From Hirudo medicinalis (lineage: Eukaryota > Annelida > Clitellata > Hirudinida > Hirudinidae), in assembly GCA_011800805.1 (NCBI GenBank), contig MPNW01001379.1:15154-30790 (forward strand): a DNA stretch of 15,637 nt, written 5' to 3'. The notes beneath the pieces were generated by a model. That model worked only from the letters and a program-made list of their open reading frames with translations. It was not told where the DNA came from and ran no database searches. Positions 1 through 8,984 of this stretch are shown one piece after another. The translations under genes and the position numbers were made by a program. The number at the start of each line of letters is the position of its first letter. Position 1 is the first letter of the stretch.

Positions 1-35
1 GTTGTTGTTGTTGGTGGTGGTGGTGGTGTTGGTGG

Positions 36-69
<34 letters not shown>

Positions 70-101
70 GCTATTGCTGTTGTTGTTGTTGTTGTTGTTG
101 C
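1..101. repeat. (GTT)n microsatellite at the window start
   Basis: An interrupted GTT/GGT tract runs from the first base to about 101, with single-base variants (GCT, ATT). It probably lies in an intron of the gene whose exons begin at 759. Because the window starts inside it, the tract may also be where the assembly broke. Confidence 0.9.
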
Positions 102-439
102 AAAAATTTCAAATGTTTCCAGTGAAACGTTCGAATTCCTCCTTATAATAATATTATCCACGTCGCCATGACAACGCTCGGAAAAACATTGGAAGAGAAA
201 TACAAGACCCCCCCCTTTTGAAGCACAATTCGAAATACAATTCGAGGCGTGTCTCCTCGGATCGCTGTTGCTCGCCTTTCCGTGTTTTCACGGTTGGTTG
301 AATTCCCAAGCGTGACACGCTTCTTCGGTCACGCTTCACTGGTTTCAGAAAGTTTCAAAGGATATTTCGCTGTAGATTGCAACATCTTTTTATCAAGCCA
401 TCGATGTTATTAATATTATTGTTAATCAATTAATTATTA
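102..439. other. No gene recognised; probable intron of the Q-rich gene
   Basis: This is mixed-composition DNA between the GTT tract and the first large ATT tract. A possible 3' splice site (polypyrimidine then CAG) occurs near 123. I could not find a matching donor that would put a phase-1 exon in frame with the exon at 759, so no exon is called. The short minus-strand frame at 154-339 has no recognisable domain and is treated as chance. Confidence 0.4.
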
Positions 440-449
440 TTAATGTCAC

Positions 450-489
<40 letters not shown>

Positions 490-720
490 TATTTGTAATA
501 GTAGTAGTAGTAGTAGTAGTATTACTATTGATATTGTTACTTTTATTATCATTAACATAATCATCATCATCCATAGCAATTGTATTTCCGGAGAAAGAAA
601 AATTTGTCTTATTTTCGTGTCAAAGAGATTTGTAAGTAGCTGTGATGATGATGATGATGATGATGATGGTGATGATGATGGTGGTTGTGGTGATGGTGAT
701 AATAATGCTAAATATAATTG
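440..720. repeat. Compound ATT / AGT / ATC / GAT microsatellites
   Basis: A long ATT tract (about 445-490), an AGT tract (about 500-520), ATC units (about 548-572) and a GAT tract (about 643-690) follow one another. They create low-complexity reading frames on both strands (poly-L/I/S, poly-N) that are not genes. The stretch is upstream of the acceptor at 757-758 and is interpreted as intron. Confidence 0.85.
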
Positions 721-758
721 ATGATGTTGCAATAGTTATTAATACTTTTTGCTAATAG

Positions 759-1242
759 TTACTGGCCAATTGGTCCCCTTGAACATCGGGGCACACCCCA
801 TCGGCCTGAACCAGTCCGTCGTGATGCCCCACTACACGATTGGGGTAAGGTTGAACGAGTGCAAATATCATTATGTTAGATAACAGATATTCATCAAACC
901 AGTTTGAAATATACATTGCCTATTCTACCATCATCAACTTCATCATCATCAATATTATCATCATCATCACCACTAACTTCATCATCGTCATCATCATCAA
1001 CTTCATCACCAACTTCATCACCAACATCATCATCGTCATCATCATCATCATTATTTCCGTCTCAGATAGCCAACAATGCTGGTCATCCCTGCAGCCAGGT
1101 TCGTTAGCATAATTTATGCAGTGTTTTTTTTCTGTGTTTTGATTTAAAACTTAAAGGCGACCTTGAACTTGCTTGCACTGATTCTTTTATTAATACTCGT
1201 TATTACTATTCATTGTTGTTATTATTATTATTATCATCATAA

Positions 1243-1273
<31 letters not shown>

Positions 1274-2171
1274 ATTATCATCATTATTATTACTATTATT
1301 ATTATCATCATCATTATTATTATTATTATTATCATCATTATTATTATTATTATTATTATTACTACTACTGGCAGGCATGTATTAATAGCTAGTGCAGTGC
1401 CCACGTCAATGCAATATACCTACTCCTGTCCTATTGACGACAGAATGGATTATTGTCATTAAAACATGACGTCGCACAAAAATCCAACTCTCTCGCTTTG
1501 ACTTAAGTCGTCGTCGACGACTTGGCTTCATCCTTCCCTTGCTTTTGCCTCCCAGATGCAGCCTGCCATCGTTCCAAAGTCGTTCCAAAGCAAGACCAGT
1601 TACAGGCCGATCAAGGTGATACGTTGTCCTCAAAGGCTCGTTGGACATTTTAACCTTGTAATTCATTCATGCCAATGTCTGAATGTCATTAGCTATGGAC
1701 GAGGTATTTGGGCCTCTAATCATTAGCATATCCCCACCCAGCTATCTCTAATTGACAGCTGACCGACCAATGGTTGTCAGCATATTTAATTAATAACCAC
1801 ATTCCCATCAGACCAGTGACCATTAGCATGATTCATTAACATGTTCCTGCCCTCCCAGCCAGAAAAGTTTCCAAACACCTGGCAGAATCCCGGAGTCGAC
1901 ATCAGCCTTGACAACTTGAGCCCAGCCTCCCAGTTCCAGAGGCCGGCCGGCCTCCCGGCGAGCCACAGCCCCCTGCAACGGCAGCAATACGTCCTCCAAC
2001 AGCAGCAACAGCAACAAATCATGCAGCAGCAACAACAACAACAACATTTCCAACAACTTCAGCAACAATTGCTGAGGGAAAGGTAAGCAATACCTGACGG
2101 CTTTCGACTGGCTGTGTTTGGGAGCCCTTTTGGTTTGGAGTATTGATTCATCGTTTGCTAGATTTTTGCTG

Positions 2172-2215
<44 letters not shown>

Positions 2216-2825
2216 TACATTTGCTGTTAATATTTACTGTTATTATTATTATTATTATTTGTCTGTTGTTGTTATTATTATTTGTCTGTTGTTATTATTT
2301 TTATTATTATTGTTATTATGTTATTACTATTACTATTATTATTTGTCTGTTGTTGTTGTTATTATCAGTAGCTGGCAGAATCCCGGCATCGACAACCTCG
2401 TCCAGTTGCCAGTTGGTTACGTCCTACAACAACAACAACAACAACAACAACAGCAACAAATCATGCAACAACAACAACATCAGCAACAACAAATCATGCA
2501 ACAACAACAACAACAGCATTTCCAACATCTCGAGCAGACTCAACAATTGCTGAGAGGTGGTGATGCCTTTGGATTCAACCAGAGTCAATTTGGATCCAGG
2601 CTTGTTCAGACTGGTGAGTTGACTCTCTGTGTTGTTGTTGTTGTTGTTGTTGCTACATCGTTATTTTTATTATTGTTGTTATTATTATTATTATTATTAT
2701 TATGGTTGTTATTATTATTGTTATTATTATGGTTATTATTATTATTATGGTTGTTGTTGTTGTTATTATTATCGTTATTATTATTGTTATTATTATTATT
2801 ATGGTTGTTATTATTATTGTTGTTG

Positions 2826-2859
<34 letters not shown>

Positions 2860-3044
2860 TGTTATTATTATCATTATTATTATTATTATTGTTGTTGTTT
2901 TGTTTTTTATTATTAAGTCATTGTTATTTATTCTATGCATTATGATAATCATCATCATCATCATCATGATATTACTGCTGTTGTTGTCATTGTTGTCGCA
3001 CTACAGGTAACGAATCTCTCGGGACTCAGGTGGGACAGGAGTGA
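759..3044 (+). CDS. 3' end of a spliced gene for a glutamine-rich protein (6 exons, partial)
   Basis: Six exons join in phase: 759-844, 1066-1098, 1556-1615, 1859-2082, 2369-2613 and 3007-3044. All introns begin GT and end AG. The donors are GTAAGG, GTTCGT, GTGATA, GTAAGC and GTGAGT. The junction phases agree throughout (1,0,0,0,2,1). The visible product is about 227 residues of C-terminus. It runs from a stretch rich in hydrophobic and small residues (LVPLNIGAHPIGLNQSV), through a basic piece (KSFQSKTSYRPIK) and NTWQNPGVDISLDNLSP, into two poly-Q blocks each with an IMQQQ interruption, and ends at GTQVGQE and a TGA stop. The start lies outside the window. I do not recognise the family. A Q-rich tail and an LDNL motif occur in endocytic adaptors and in transcriptional cofactors, but neither assignment can be supported. 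The least certain exon is the 33-nt one, because its donor is weak. Confidence 0.6.
1218..1369. repeat. (ATT)n microsatellite with ATC variants
   Basis: About 150 bases of ATT units with interspersed ATC units lie in the intron between the 33-nt and 60-nt exons of the Q-rich gene. The poly-I and poly-N frames here are artefacts of the repeat. Confidence 0.9.
1859..2082 (+). CDS. Q-rich exon, first copy of a duplicated exon
   Basis: This exon opens after the acceptor CCCTCCCAG and reads P-E-K-F-P-N-T-W-Q-N-P-G-V-D, then a proline-rich part (FQRPAGLPASHSPLQRQQ), then YVLQ7-IMQ7-HFQQLQQQLLRE. It ends in phase 2 at a GTAAGC donor. The poly-Q is encoded by mixed CAA and CAG codons. It shares the WQNPG[VI]D start, the YVLQ..IMQ..HFQ order and the QQLLR end with the next exon, so the two arose by exon duplication. 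Confidence 0.65.
2174..2361. repeat. ATT/GTT microsatellite in the intron between the duplicated exons
   Basis: An ATT tract at about 2174-2213 is followed by mixed ATT, ACT and GTT units. The sub-motif TTATTTGTCTGTTGTT recurs three times (near 2265, 2277 and 2338), which suggests local tandem duplication. The last copy abuts the acceptor of the second Q-rich exon. Confidence 0.8.
2369..2613 (+). CDS. Q-rich exon, second copy of the duplicated exon
   Basis: The first base completes a serine codon with the AG left by the previous exon. The exon reads S-W-Q-N-P-G-I-D-N-L-V, then YVLQ11-IMQ4HQ4-IMQ6-HFQHLEQTQQLLR, then a unique end (GGDAFGFNQSQFGSRLVQTG). It ends in phase 1 at GTGAGT. Compared with the first copy it lacks the proline-rich segment, has longer poly-Q made almost only of CAA codons, and has gained a second IMQ interruption. 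Confidence 0.65.
2631..2970. repeat. GTT/ATT/ATC microsatellite filling the last intron
   Basis: A pure GTT tract at 2631-2652 begins 17 bases after the donor of the second Q-rich exon. It is followed by about 230 bases of ATT with GTT and ATG variants, then ATC units at about 2946-2967. The long poly-L/poly-I frames across this stretch are repeat translations, not protein. Confidence 0.9.
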
Positions 3045-4429
3045 TGATGACTATGCCGGGGGAAGGAGAGCCTATGATTACATCACTATGAAAGAAAATC
3101 CTGATGACGATTGCAGTGATGATGATGATGATGGTGATGGTGATTATGATTGTAGTGCCAATGATGACAGTGTTAGTGGTGATGATGACGATGAATTTGA
3201 CCGCGAACCTGGTCAGGGGCATCGGCACTTTGCACTGACGACTTCGTCGTTTCGCCCCCCGTTTAAAATCACGACCGAATCTTGGGGAGTTCAAATTTGC
3301 GCACATACTCACAAATCGCATGTAGATCCTATGTGTTTCCAATTCATTATGTGATTATGTGATGATGATGATGATGATGATGATGATGAGGACGTTGTGA
3401 TTACATTCCACTTAGGCTAGGACTTTGGATCTCGACAATTTTTTGTTTTTTCCAGTTGTACCAGGAATATACTCTTTGAACTTTTACTGACGACCTTTTT
3501 GAACTGCCCGACCTTGAACCTGAGGACTTGTAGTGAATCTCACCCTGGTGTGCCATTGGTTGACCTTGATTAGCAGGGCTTGGTCGGCCCGGGGATAATT
3601 TTAAGTCACACTCACTTTCTTTTGAAGTATTTTTTTTGTGTTCGCTTGGATCAGAAGTTCAGCTTGTTCGTCTATATTTTTGTGTCTCCATTTTTTGACT
3701 AAATGTTGTTTTTATTTTTTTTTTTGGCCCGTTTTGTAAAAAAAAAACAATTTTTCGACTAAATTCAGAATTGTTAGAGTTTCTGGCTTTTGTTTTTCAA
3801 ATCTATTTAAGTCAGTATGCATTCATTGGTCAATGTTAGAATCGCTGTTGTTGAGAATGTCATTAAATACAACATTAAGTTTTTGAAATGTTTTGACACC
3901 AAAGTGTTTTTTGGATGGTTCAGATTGATAAATTTGTTCAGTTATTTGCCTTTTTGGCGAGCTTGTCGGATGATTAGGAGTGTATTTCTAGTGCCCGTTC
4001 CTCTCAGTACAGAACAATTCAATTTACTTAGTACAAGTCTTGACGAAGATTATATATATATATATTTTTTTGTATAATTTCATTTCACAGTTTCTGAATG
4101 TTTTCCTGCCATCTTTTTATTGTCTAAATTGTCTTTATTTTGCTGGTTTGTTTTTTTGTTTGTTTTTTGTTTTTCTTCTCTAAAGTTGTCAATGACGTGT
4201 AATTATTTAACTTATTAGTTGTGAGAAATGTGGAAGCCCTTCATACTGCTTTCATTTTGACTCCAAGACCAAGACTGGGCGCCGACAATGAACACAAAAC
4301 CAGGGCTGGTTGATGAGAGGCTGAGAGGCTTTCTGCTCGATGAACCAGTAAATCTAGTTTAAAATTAAATAACTATAACTAATTAGTTGAGGCTGTCAGG
4401 TTATTGTAAGAATAATAATAATTAATAAT
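3045..4429 (+). other. Probable 3'UTR and intergenic DNA of the Q-rich gene
   Basis: GAT-rich tracts occur at about 3115-3150, 3178-3192 and 3358-3389. From about 3600 the DNA is T-rich with homopolymer runs. Candidate poly(A) signals are ATTAAA near 3861 and 4363 and AATAAA at 4433-4438. The acidic frame across 3007-3354 would need a different junction phase from the one the last exon uses, and the frame at 3817-4077 has no recognisable domain. Neither is called a gene. Confidence 0.5.
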
Positions 4430-4439
4430 AATAATAAAG

Positions 4440-4918
4440 TTATCAAATATTGCGCTACAAAGGGAGCGGCCCTTTATCTACGCTTCAAGGAGTGAATGGT
4501 TCAAAAACTGTTTAGAGGACGATGACTATGGCCGCTGGCGATTCACTGATAACAAGTTGATAAATAGCATTTTATAGCCCAAAATAGCAAAGGACGGCAA
4601 GAAATATTTTAGTTTGCGATGCAGCTGGTGCAAAAGGTCATTTTCGGATTTGGTTTCTTTCGAGAATTTTACTTTAAAACTTTTTCTATCAGTTTGTCCG
4701 GAGATTAGCGACGAGTCCCTTCAACGACACGGGATAGTGACGTTTGAAATATTTATTACAAGGAAAATATCAGAGTAAACAGTAAATTCAGACGAACGTG
4801 TGTACCCTCACCAACGGCAGAAAATGCTGTACAAATCGCTGATGTAAGATGAAATGAACTTTGAAGCAGAAGAATGGTATCAACAGAAGAGCAAGGAAGA
4901 AAAAAATAAAACAGTTTT
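4440..4918 (+). pseudogene. Decayed reading frame with three in-frame stops, possibly transposase-derived
   Basis: One frame (codons in register with 4500) reads as ordinary protein for about 155 codons, interrupted by stops at 4575-4577, 4776-4778 and 4845-4847. Between the stops the composition is protein-like (EWFKNCLEDDDYGRWRFTD, then KDGKKYFSLRCSWCKRSFS). The part after the first stop has C-x2-C-K-R-S-F-S and then SFENFTLKLFL. This loosely resembles the zinc-binding start of ISXO2/Merlin-type DDE transposases, where a C-x2-C and R-x-S element precedes a G-S-F-F-E-N-S-like block. The likeness is weak, there is no catalytic region, and it may be some other decayed gene. It ends against the 3' tail of the adjacent LINE. 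Confidence 0.35.
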
Positions 4919-5252
4919 TTGTTGTTTTTTTTTTGGGGGGGGGGGTTGAGTTTTTATTGATTCAAACAAACAAGCTGTTATATACAAAGCAAAAGCATTA
5001 AAACAAATTCAAAAAAACTCAAAGGGCAAGCCTTAAGGAAGCGCACTGTCTGCTGTAAGACTTACCCAAATAAATCATTGTATACAGAAAGCTTCTACAA
5101 AGAGTAATTTACAAAAATCATAAACTATACAATTCCATGCAGTAAATACTAATAATTTATACGACTTTTTAAACAATAAATAAAGCGAATTAAAAGGACA
5201 GGTATTTAGTTGAATTAGATCTTTGATAGATGAAGGTACAGAGGAGTAAAGT

Positions 5253-5738
5253 CTAGGGCCATAACATTGAATCGAGAATAATAAAAAAGCCAGAGAATAT
5301 TTTGGGAAGAGAATTGAAATCATATGAAAACATGAAAAAAGCAGTTTGTAAATTACGAATTTGCAATATATTTAACAGACTATTGTTAGTGAATGTAGAG
5401 ACAGTTGATGACAAAGGTATTAACAAGAAAATTATTCTTATAATCCTCTTTTGCAAAACAATCAATTGATGTAAATATGTGTTATAAGTAGAAGCCCATA
5501 TGATATTGCAATAAGTTACATAAGGATAGACTAGAGAAAAATATAATAAAAGAGCTACTTTTGTATTAACAAATGGCCGAATTCTGGAAATTATACCTAT
5601 GTTCCTGGAAACATGATTTTGAACATAAGAGATATGTGTGAGCCAAGATAAATGCTCATCTATTAAGACCCCCAGATATCTAATACTCGATACTCTATTA
5701 AAGGAAATATTATTTATAGAAAGGGAAGAGTTACATTC
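5253..5738 (-). pseudogene. LINE reverse-transcriptase C-terminal (thumb) fragment
   Basis: This frame carries the block that follows the polymerase core in CR1/Jockey-group elements: a short strand, RYLGVLIDEHLSW, a helix (VSRNIGIISRIRPFVN), then LVYPYVTYCNIIWAST and LHQLIVLQKRIIRII. It has no start of its own. Upstream it runs into the N base at 5741, and its downstream end passes out of frame with the last part of the element. Confidence 0.75.
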
Positions 5739-5741
5739 AAN

Positions 5742-6190
5742 CAGCAGACTGAAGTAATAGTAAAGGCATATAAGTCGAGTGATTTTTCCTAAAGCCAAAT
5801 TGAGATTCATTAAGTAAATTGAATTTATCAAAGTAATCATAAAGCCTATTATGTACAATTTTTTCAATGAATTTAGAAAAATAAGGTAAAATAGATATTG
5901 GTCGATAGTTAATAAAGTTATCTCAATCACCAGATTTGTATAAGGGAATTACTTTGGCAGATTTAAGTTCACATGGTATAAGGCCAGTACAAAAGGAAGA
6001 GTTAAAAATAGAAGACAAAGGGCTAGCAACTAAGGATTTAAATTCACGTGCTACACAAGAATCAGCATCATCAACACCACAGCTGTGGGATGGTTTAAGA
6101 GAACCAGAAATATTGATGACTCCCAAGGGGCTAGTTGGGAAGAGGCTCATAGATTGTAACTGAGAAAAATTTGGAAATGATGTAGAGATG
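5742..6190 (-). pseudogene. LINE reverse-transcriptase N-terminal (fingers) fragment
   Basis: The frame reads QSMSLFPTSP, then a variable stretch ending in VDDADSCVAREFKSL, then the conserved IPCELKSAKVIPLYKSGD, NYRPISIL and QFGFRKNHST motifs. It stops being RT-like at about 5745, next to the undetermined base. The motif order is that of a normal RT up to that point and then jumps directly to the thumb. Confidence 0.75.
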
Positions 6191-6605
6191 TTATCATTGG
6201 TTGTGGGAATACTGCTTGCTATATTTTTTCCAATGCATGAGAAATGATGATTAAATTAATTGGCAATATCCACTGAAGTAAGTAATTCATCTTTGTCATT
6301 AAAAATTGAAAAGGAATTGTTTTTGGCATTGGATTGACATCCAATTAAAGATTTAATTAAGTCCAAAGTTTTATGCATATTGGATTTGTGTTTGAGGGAA
6401 AGTCTGTCATCATAAATTTTTTTGTGGCTAGTTTAGTTTTCTTGAGAGTATTTCTTTCAGAAATAAAAGCTTGTTTATCTGTAGGATGGTTGAGAAAGAT
6501 TCTAGAAAGTTTATTTTTTTATCTGGCATGACTTTGGTAGGGTTGGAGACATCCAAGGTTGTTTGAAATTCCTGAGGGACCCATAATGAAACTGCATTCT
6601 GTAGT

Positions 6606-6852
6606 GGACTAAAATGGCAATTTAAAACACACATGCATAACATGAGTCAACTCGAAAATTATGTTTCTAGAGTTTCTGTAATTGTATAAAACTTGGATAA
6701 GAATAAAAACCACCGTTTCTACAATAACATCTGTCTTCACCAAAACAAAGTTGTTTCCTTTCCACCAAATGACAATAAAAATTTTTATCTTTGAATAATC
6801 GATCATTTACAATTTTGAATGGACAAACAAATCCACATAGAAAATTACTTAG
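6606..6852 (-). other. Probable 3'UTR of the TRIM gene
   Basis: This AT-rich spacer lies between the TRIM stop codon and the 5'-truncated end of the LINE. I see no AATAAA on the minus strand here. The first one downstream is at 6510-6515, inside the LINE, so the gene may end at a non-canonical signal or use the LINE sequence. The short minus-strand frame at 6609-6806 has no recognisable domain. Confidence 0.4.
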
Positions 6853-8984
6853 TCAAAGTTCGTAGGTCAATAGTCTACCAGGAGAATTGAAAGCCAAGAG
6901 GAGGCCTCTCTCTTCGTCAAAACGAATCTTAGTTGGGTATCTAAATCCCCCGATTGGTAAGTCAAAAACAAAAACTTTTAATCTGAGGCTTAAATCCAGA
7001 ATAAAAGTTTTTCCATCGAGTAAACAAACATAGATATTTCCATGCTTATCCTTTGTCAAGCTTAAATTTGTCGAACTTTGATTAAAGCTCGTTTTAAAGG
7101 TTTCATAAGGCAGAAACGTAAAGAGCTGCTCACCCTCTTCATTAATAATAAAAACTTTTCCCAAAGAACTGACAACAAGACAATCCTTAACATGCAAAGC
7201 GGCTTGAATGCGAAAGGGAAAATCCATTTGTTTTATGACTCTATCTGTTCTTACATCCATAAACAATATTTGAGAGTACAATATAACAAGGAATTTGGCA
7301 TCGTTCAATTTGGACATGCCCCAAGTTCCTTTAATTTGACTTTCATAGATTACGGAAGAATATCCACTCGAAATACGAACAATGCCATTGGTGCAAGTGG
7401 ATTTTTTTGTATCAATATTTCCAGAAACAAAAAACTTATCATCATATACTAGGACATCATAAACACTCGTTAATAGATTATTGATCATATAGCTCGACAC
7501 GTCAGTACTCCATTCAGGACATGGAAAAACCTTTTTTATCTCAAATGTGGATCCATCCCCCACACAAGCATAAATGCCATTTCTACCTGGGGCAAATAGT
7601 TTAGGTCCTCCTTCAAAATTGACGTCATTGACCAGCCTAGCATTTTGCACTGAAATTATGGAATAGTTCAAAAAAGATCAAAATATTACTCAAATGGAAT
7701 TTTAACTTAGAAATTAGCATTTTGTGAAGTATTAAATAAATGTATTATATGTATTAATACTATATTAATTATAGTTATTAATTATATTAATACATTTAAT
7801 TTAATTTAATATTATATGTATTAATACTATATTAATTATAGTTATTAATTATATTAATACATTTACTGTACTACAATATAATACAATACTATATTAATTA
7901 TAGTTATTAGTTATATTAATACATATAATACATTAATATTAACATGTATAAAAGAAAAAATACATGGACATTAAAATATCGAGATCGTCCACATACCTTT
8001 TACGACATCTCCAAATATTCTTGTCAATCCTACCAGTTGCTTGTCGACATGAAAATGAAACGAGACTTCAAAATTTCCAGAATGCTGTGGAATATTTTCA
8101 CCTTTGTCCGTCGTTTGAGGAAAAACTTCGGGCACATTCTCGCAAGTCATGTTCTTAAGTCGTCCCTGCAAGGCTTCCACCTCTGCTTTTAGGTTTTTCT
8201 CCAAATTTGTCAGTTCGTTCAAAACGTCGCCTGCTTCTTTACATTGTCGTTGTAATTCTTCATCGACACTTTTTTGCGACTCGGCCACAATCGTATCGAC
8301 GAGGCTCTTCAGATCTTCGCCTCTTTGTTGGATTTCTTGCTTCAAGTTTGAGGCTTTAAGTGCATCACTACACCTTTTCTCGTGGATAACATTCATACTT
8401 GAATGAATACGCTCAATCGTTTCTTCTTTTACTTTCAAATTCTGCTCCAGCTTCTCTTTCACAGAATCAAAATATTCTGATATCCCTTTCATCTTATGGT
8501 AAGGATGTTTCAACGAAGAACAGTGACTACACAAAAGGATGTTGCAAAGTTCACAAAACAAGGTTTTCATCACTGAGTGTTCTTTACACAAGTTTACTTT
8601 AATTTCATCCTTTGATGTCGGTGCTTCCAACTGATGGTTACTTGTGACTGGGATTCTATCGTGAAGTTCCAAACAAGTCTGACAGTAGTTAAAAGAACAG
8701 TCAAGACAAAAGTTTATCGACTGGTTCTTCTTGCAGCTGTCGCAAGGCACAAGGTTTTGCTTAATGTTGCTAAGCTGTTCAATGAATTCGTTTCTCTTCA
8801 AGTCTTTGAATCCGCCTTGTGGAATTTTAAACTCAATCTCGCACGTCGGACATTTTGAGGAATTACTCGACATTTCTAAAGACTCCAAACATTTCAGGCA
8901 AAAACTATCAGAACAGGGAAGTATTCTCGGATCAATCATAACTTTCGTGCACAGTTTGCAGATCTCAAAGTTCTCGGTTTCCAT
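6853..8984 (-). CDS. TRIM-family RING/B-box/coiled-coil protein with propeller-like C-terminus (2 exons)
   Basis: The exons on the minus strand are 8984-7997 and 7649-6853. The intron begins GTATGT after AAAG, ends TTTCAG, and joins in phase 1. The product is about 594 aa. The RING spans residues 9-48 (C9, C12, C24, C29, C32, C45, C48), with Asp at position 26 where the family has His. B-box 1 has C81, C84, C93, C96, C101, C104, H108 and H117. B-box 2 has C133, H136, C144, C147, C152, C155, H160 and H163. A charged coiled coil covers about 167-285. Exon 2 encodes repeated beta-strand units (GNIYVCLLDGKTFILDLS, GKVFIINEEGEQLFTFL) resembling the NHL or propeller-like ends of invertebrate TRIM proteins. 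The role inferred from the family is a ubiquitin ligase or scaffold. The start is the ATG at 8984; the frame extends 9 bases further to a TTG, which is not a plausible animal start. No disruption is seen. Confidence 0.85.
7650..7996 (-). other. Intron of the TRIM gene
   Basis: The donor GTATGT starts at 7996 and the acceptor CAG ends at 7650 on the minus strand. Removing it joins the coiled-coil part to the C-terminal domain in frame (GTG valine split G|TG). It contains an AT-rich palindromic repeat. Confidence 0.8.
7749..7924. repeat. Three tandem copies of an AT-rich palindrome in the TRIM intron
   Basis: The copies lie at 7749-7795, 7816-7862 (period 67) and about 7879-7924. In the first two, ATGTATTAATA at the left is matched by its exact reverse complement at the right. 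The core CTATATTAATTATAG is itself palindromic, so each copy can fold into a hairpin. The third copy has a decayed left arm. No protein-coding potential is present. Confidence 0.85.

Larger units (their letters stand above)
4925..6605 (-). mobile_element. Truncated, decayed non-LTR retrotransposon (CR1/L2/Jockey-type LINE)
   Basis: Read on the minus strand, the linker before the reverse transcriptase is recognisable across about 6500-6150 (HPTDKQAFISERNTLKKTK, then DDRLSLKHKSNMHKTLDLIK). It needs frame changes near 6525 and 6421 and contains a TAA at 6256-6258. The RT fingers follow at about 6150-5745: IPCELKSAKVIPLYKSGD, NYRPISILPYFSKFIEKIV, then QFGFRKNHST. The RT thumb region is at about 5740-5520 (RVSSIRYLGVLIDEHLSW, then YPYVTYCNIIWAS). 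The C-terminal end, after another frameshift, is at about 5290-5140 (YGPRLYSSVPSSIKDL, then FKKSYKLLVF). The 3' tail has AATAAA on the minus strand (4953-4958), a run of 11 C and a run of 10 A. No endonuclease is visible, and the catalytic RT core (motifs A to C) is absent. It is a dead copy. The clade assignment is by family resemblance of the RT motifs. Confidence 0.8.

Noticed and set aside
430..732. Low-complexity reading frames (poly-L, poly-S, poly-N) on both strands
   Set aside because: They are direct translations of ATT, AGT and GAT microsatellites in intronic DNA and change with frame as expected for a repeat.
1163..1462. Poly-isoleucine frame of 99 codons
   Set aside because: It spans an intronic ATT tract and ignores the well-placed splice sites at 1098 and 1556.
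2118..2945. A single long 275-codon frame
   Set aside because: It is repeat translation joined to the true exon at 2369-2613 only because ATT and GTT repeats lack stops. The splice sites at both ends explain the coding part better.
2935..3354. Acidic D-rich frame after the last exon
   Set aside because: The exon at 3007 must be read one base differently to follow the phase of the previous exon, and that frame stops at 3042. The D-run is a GAT microsatellite.
7749..7924. CRISPR-like array
   Set aside because: There are only three AT-rich palindromic units with similar spacers, inside a eukaryotic intron. No CRISPR features are present.
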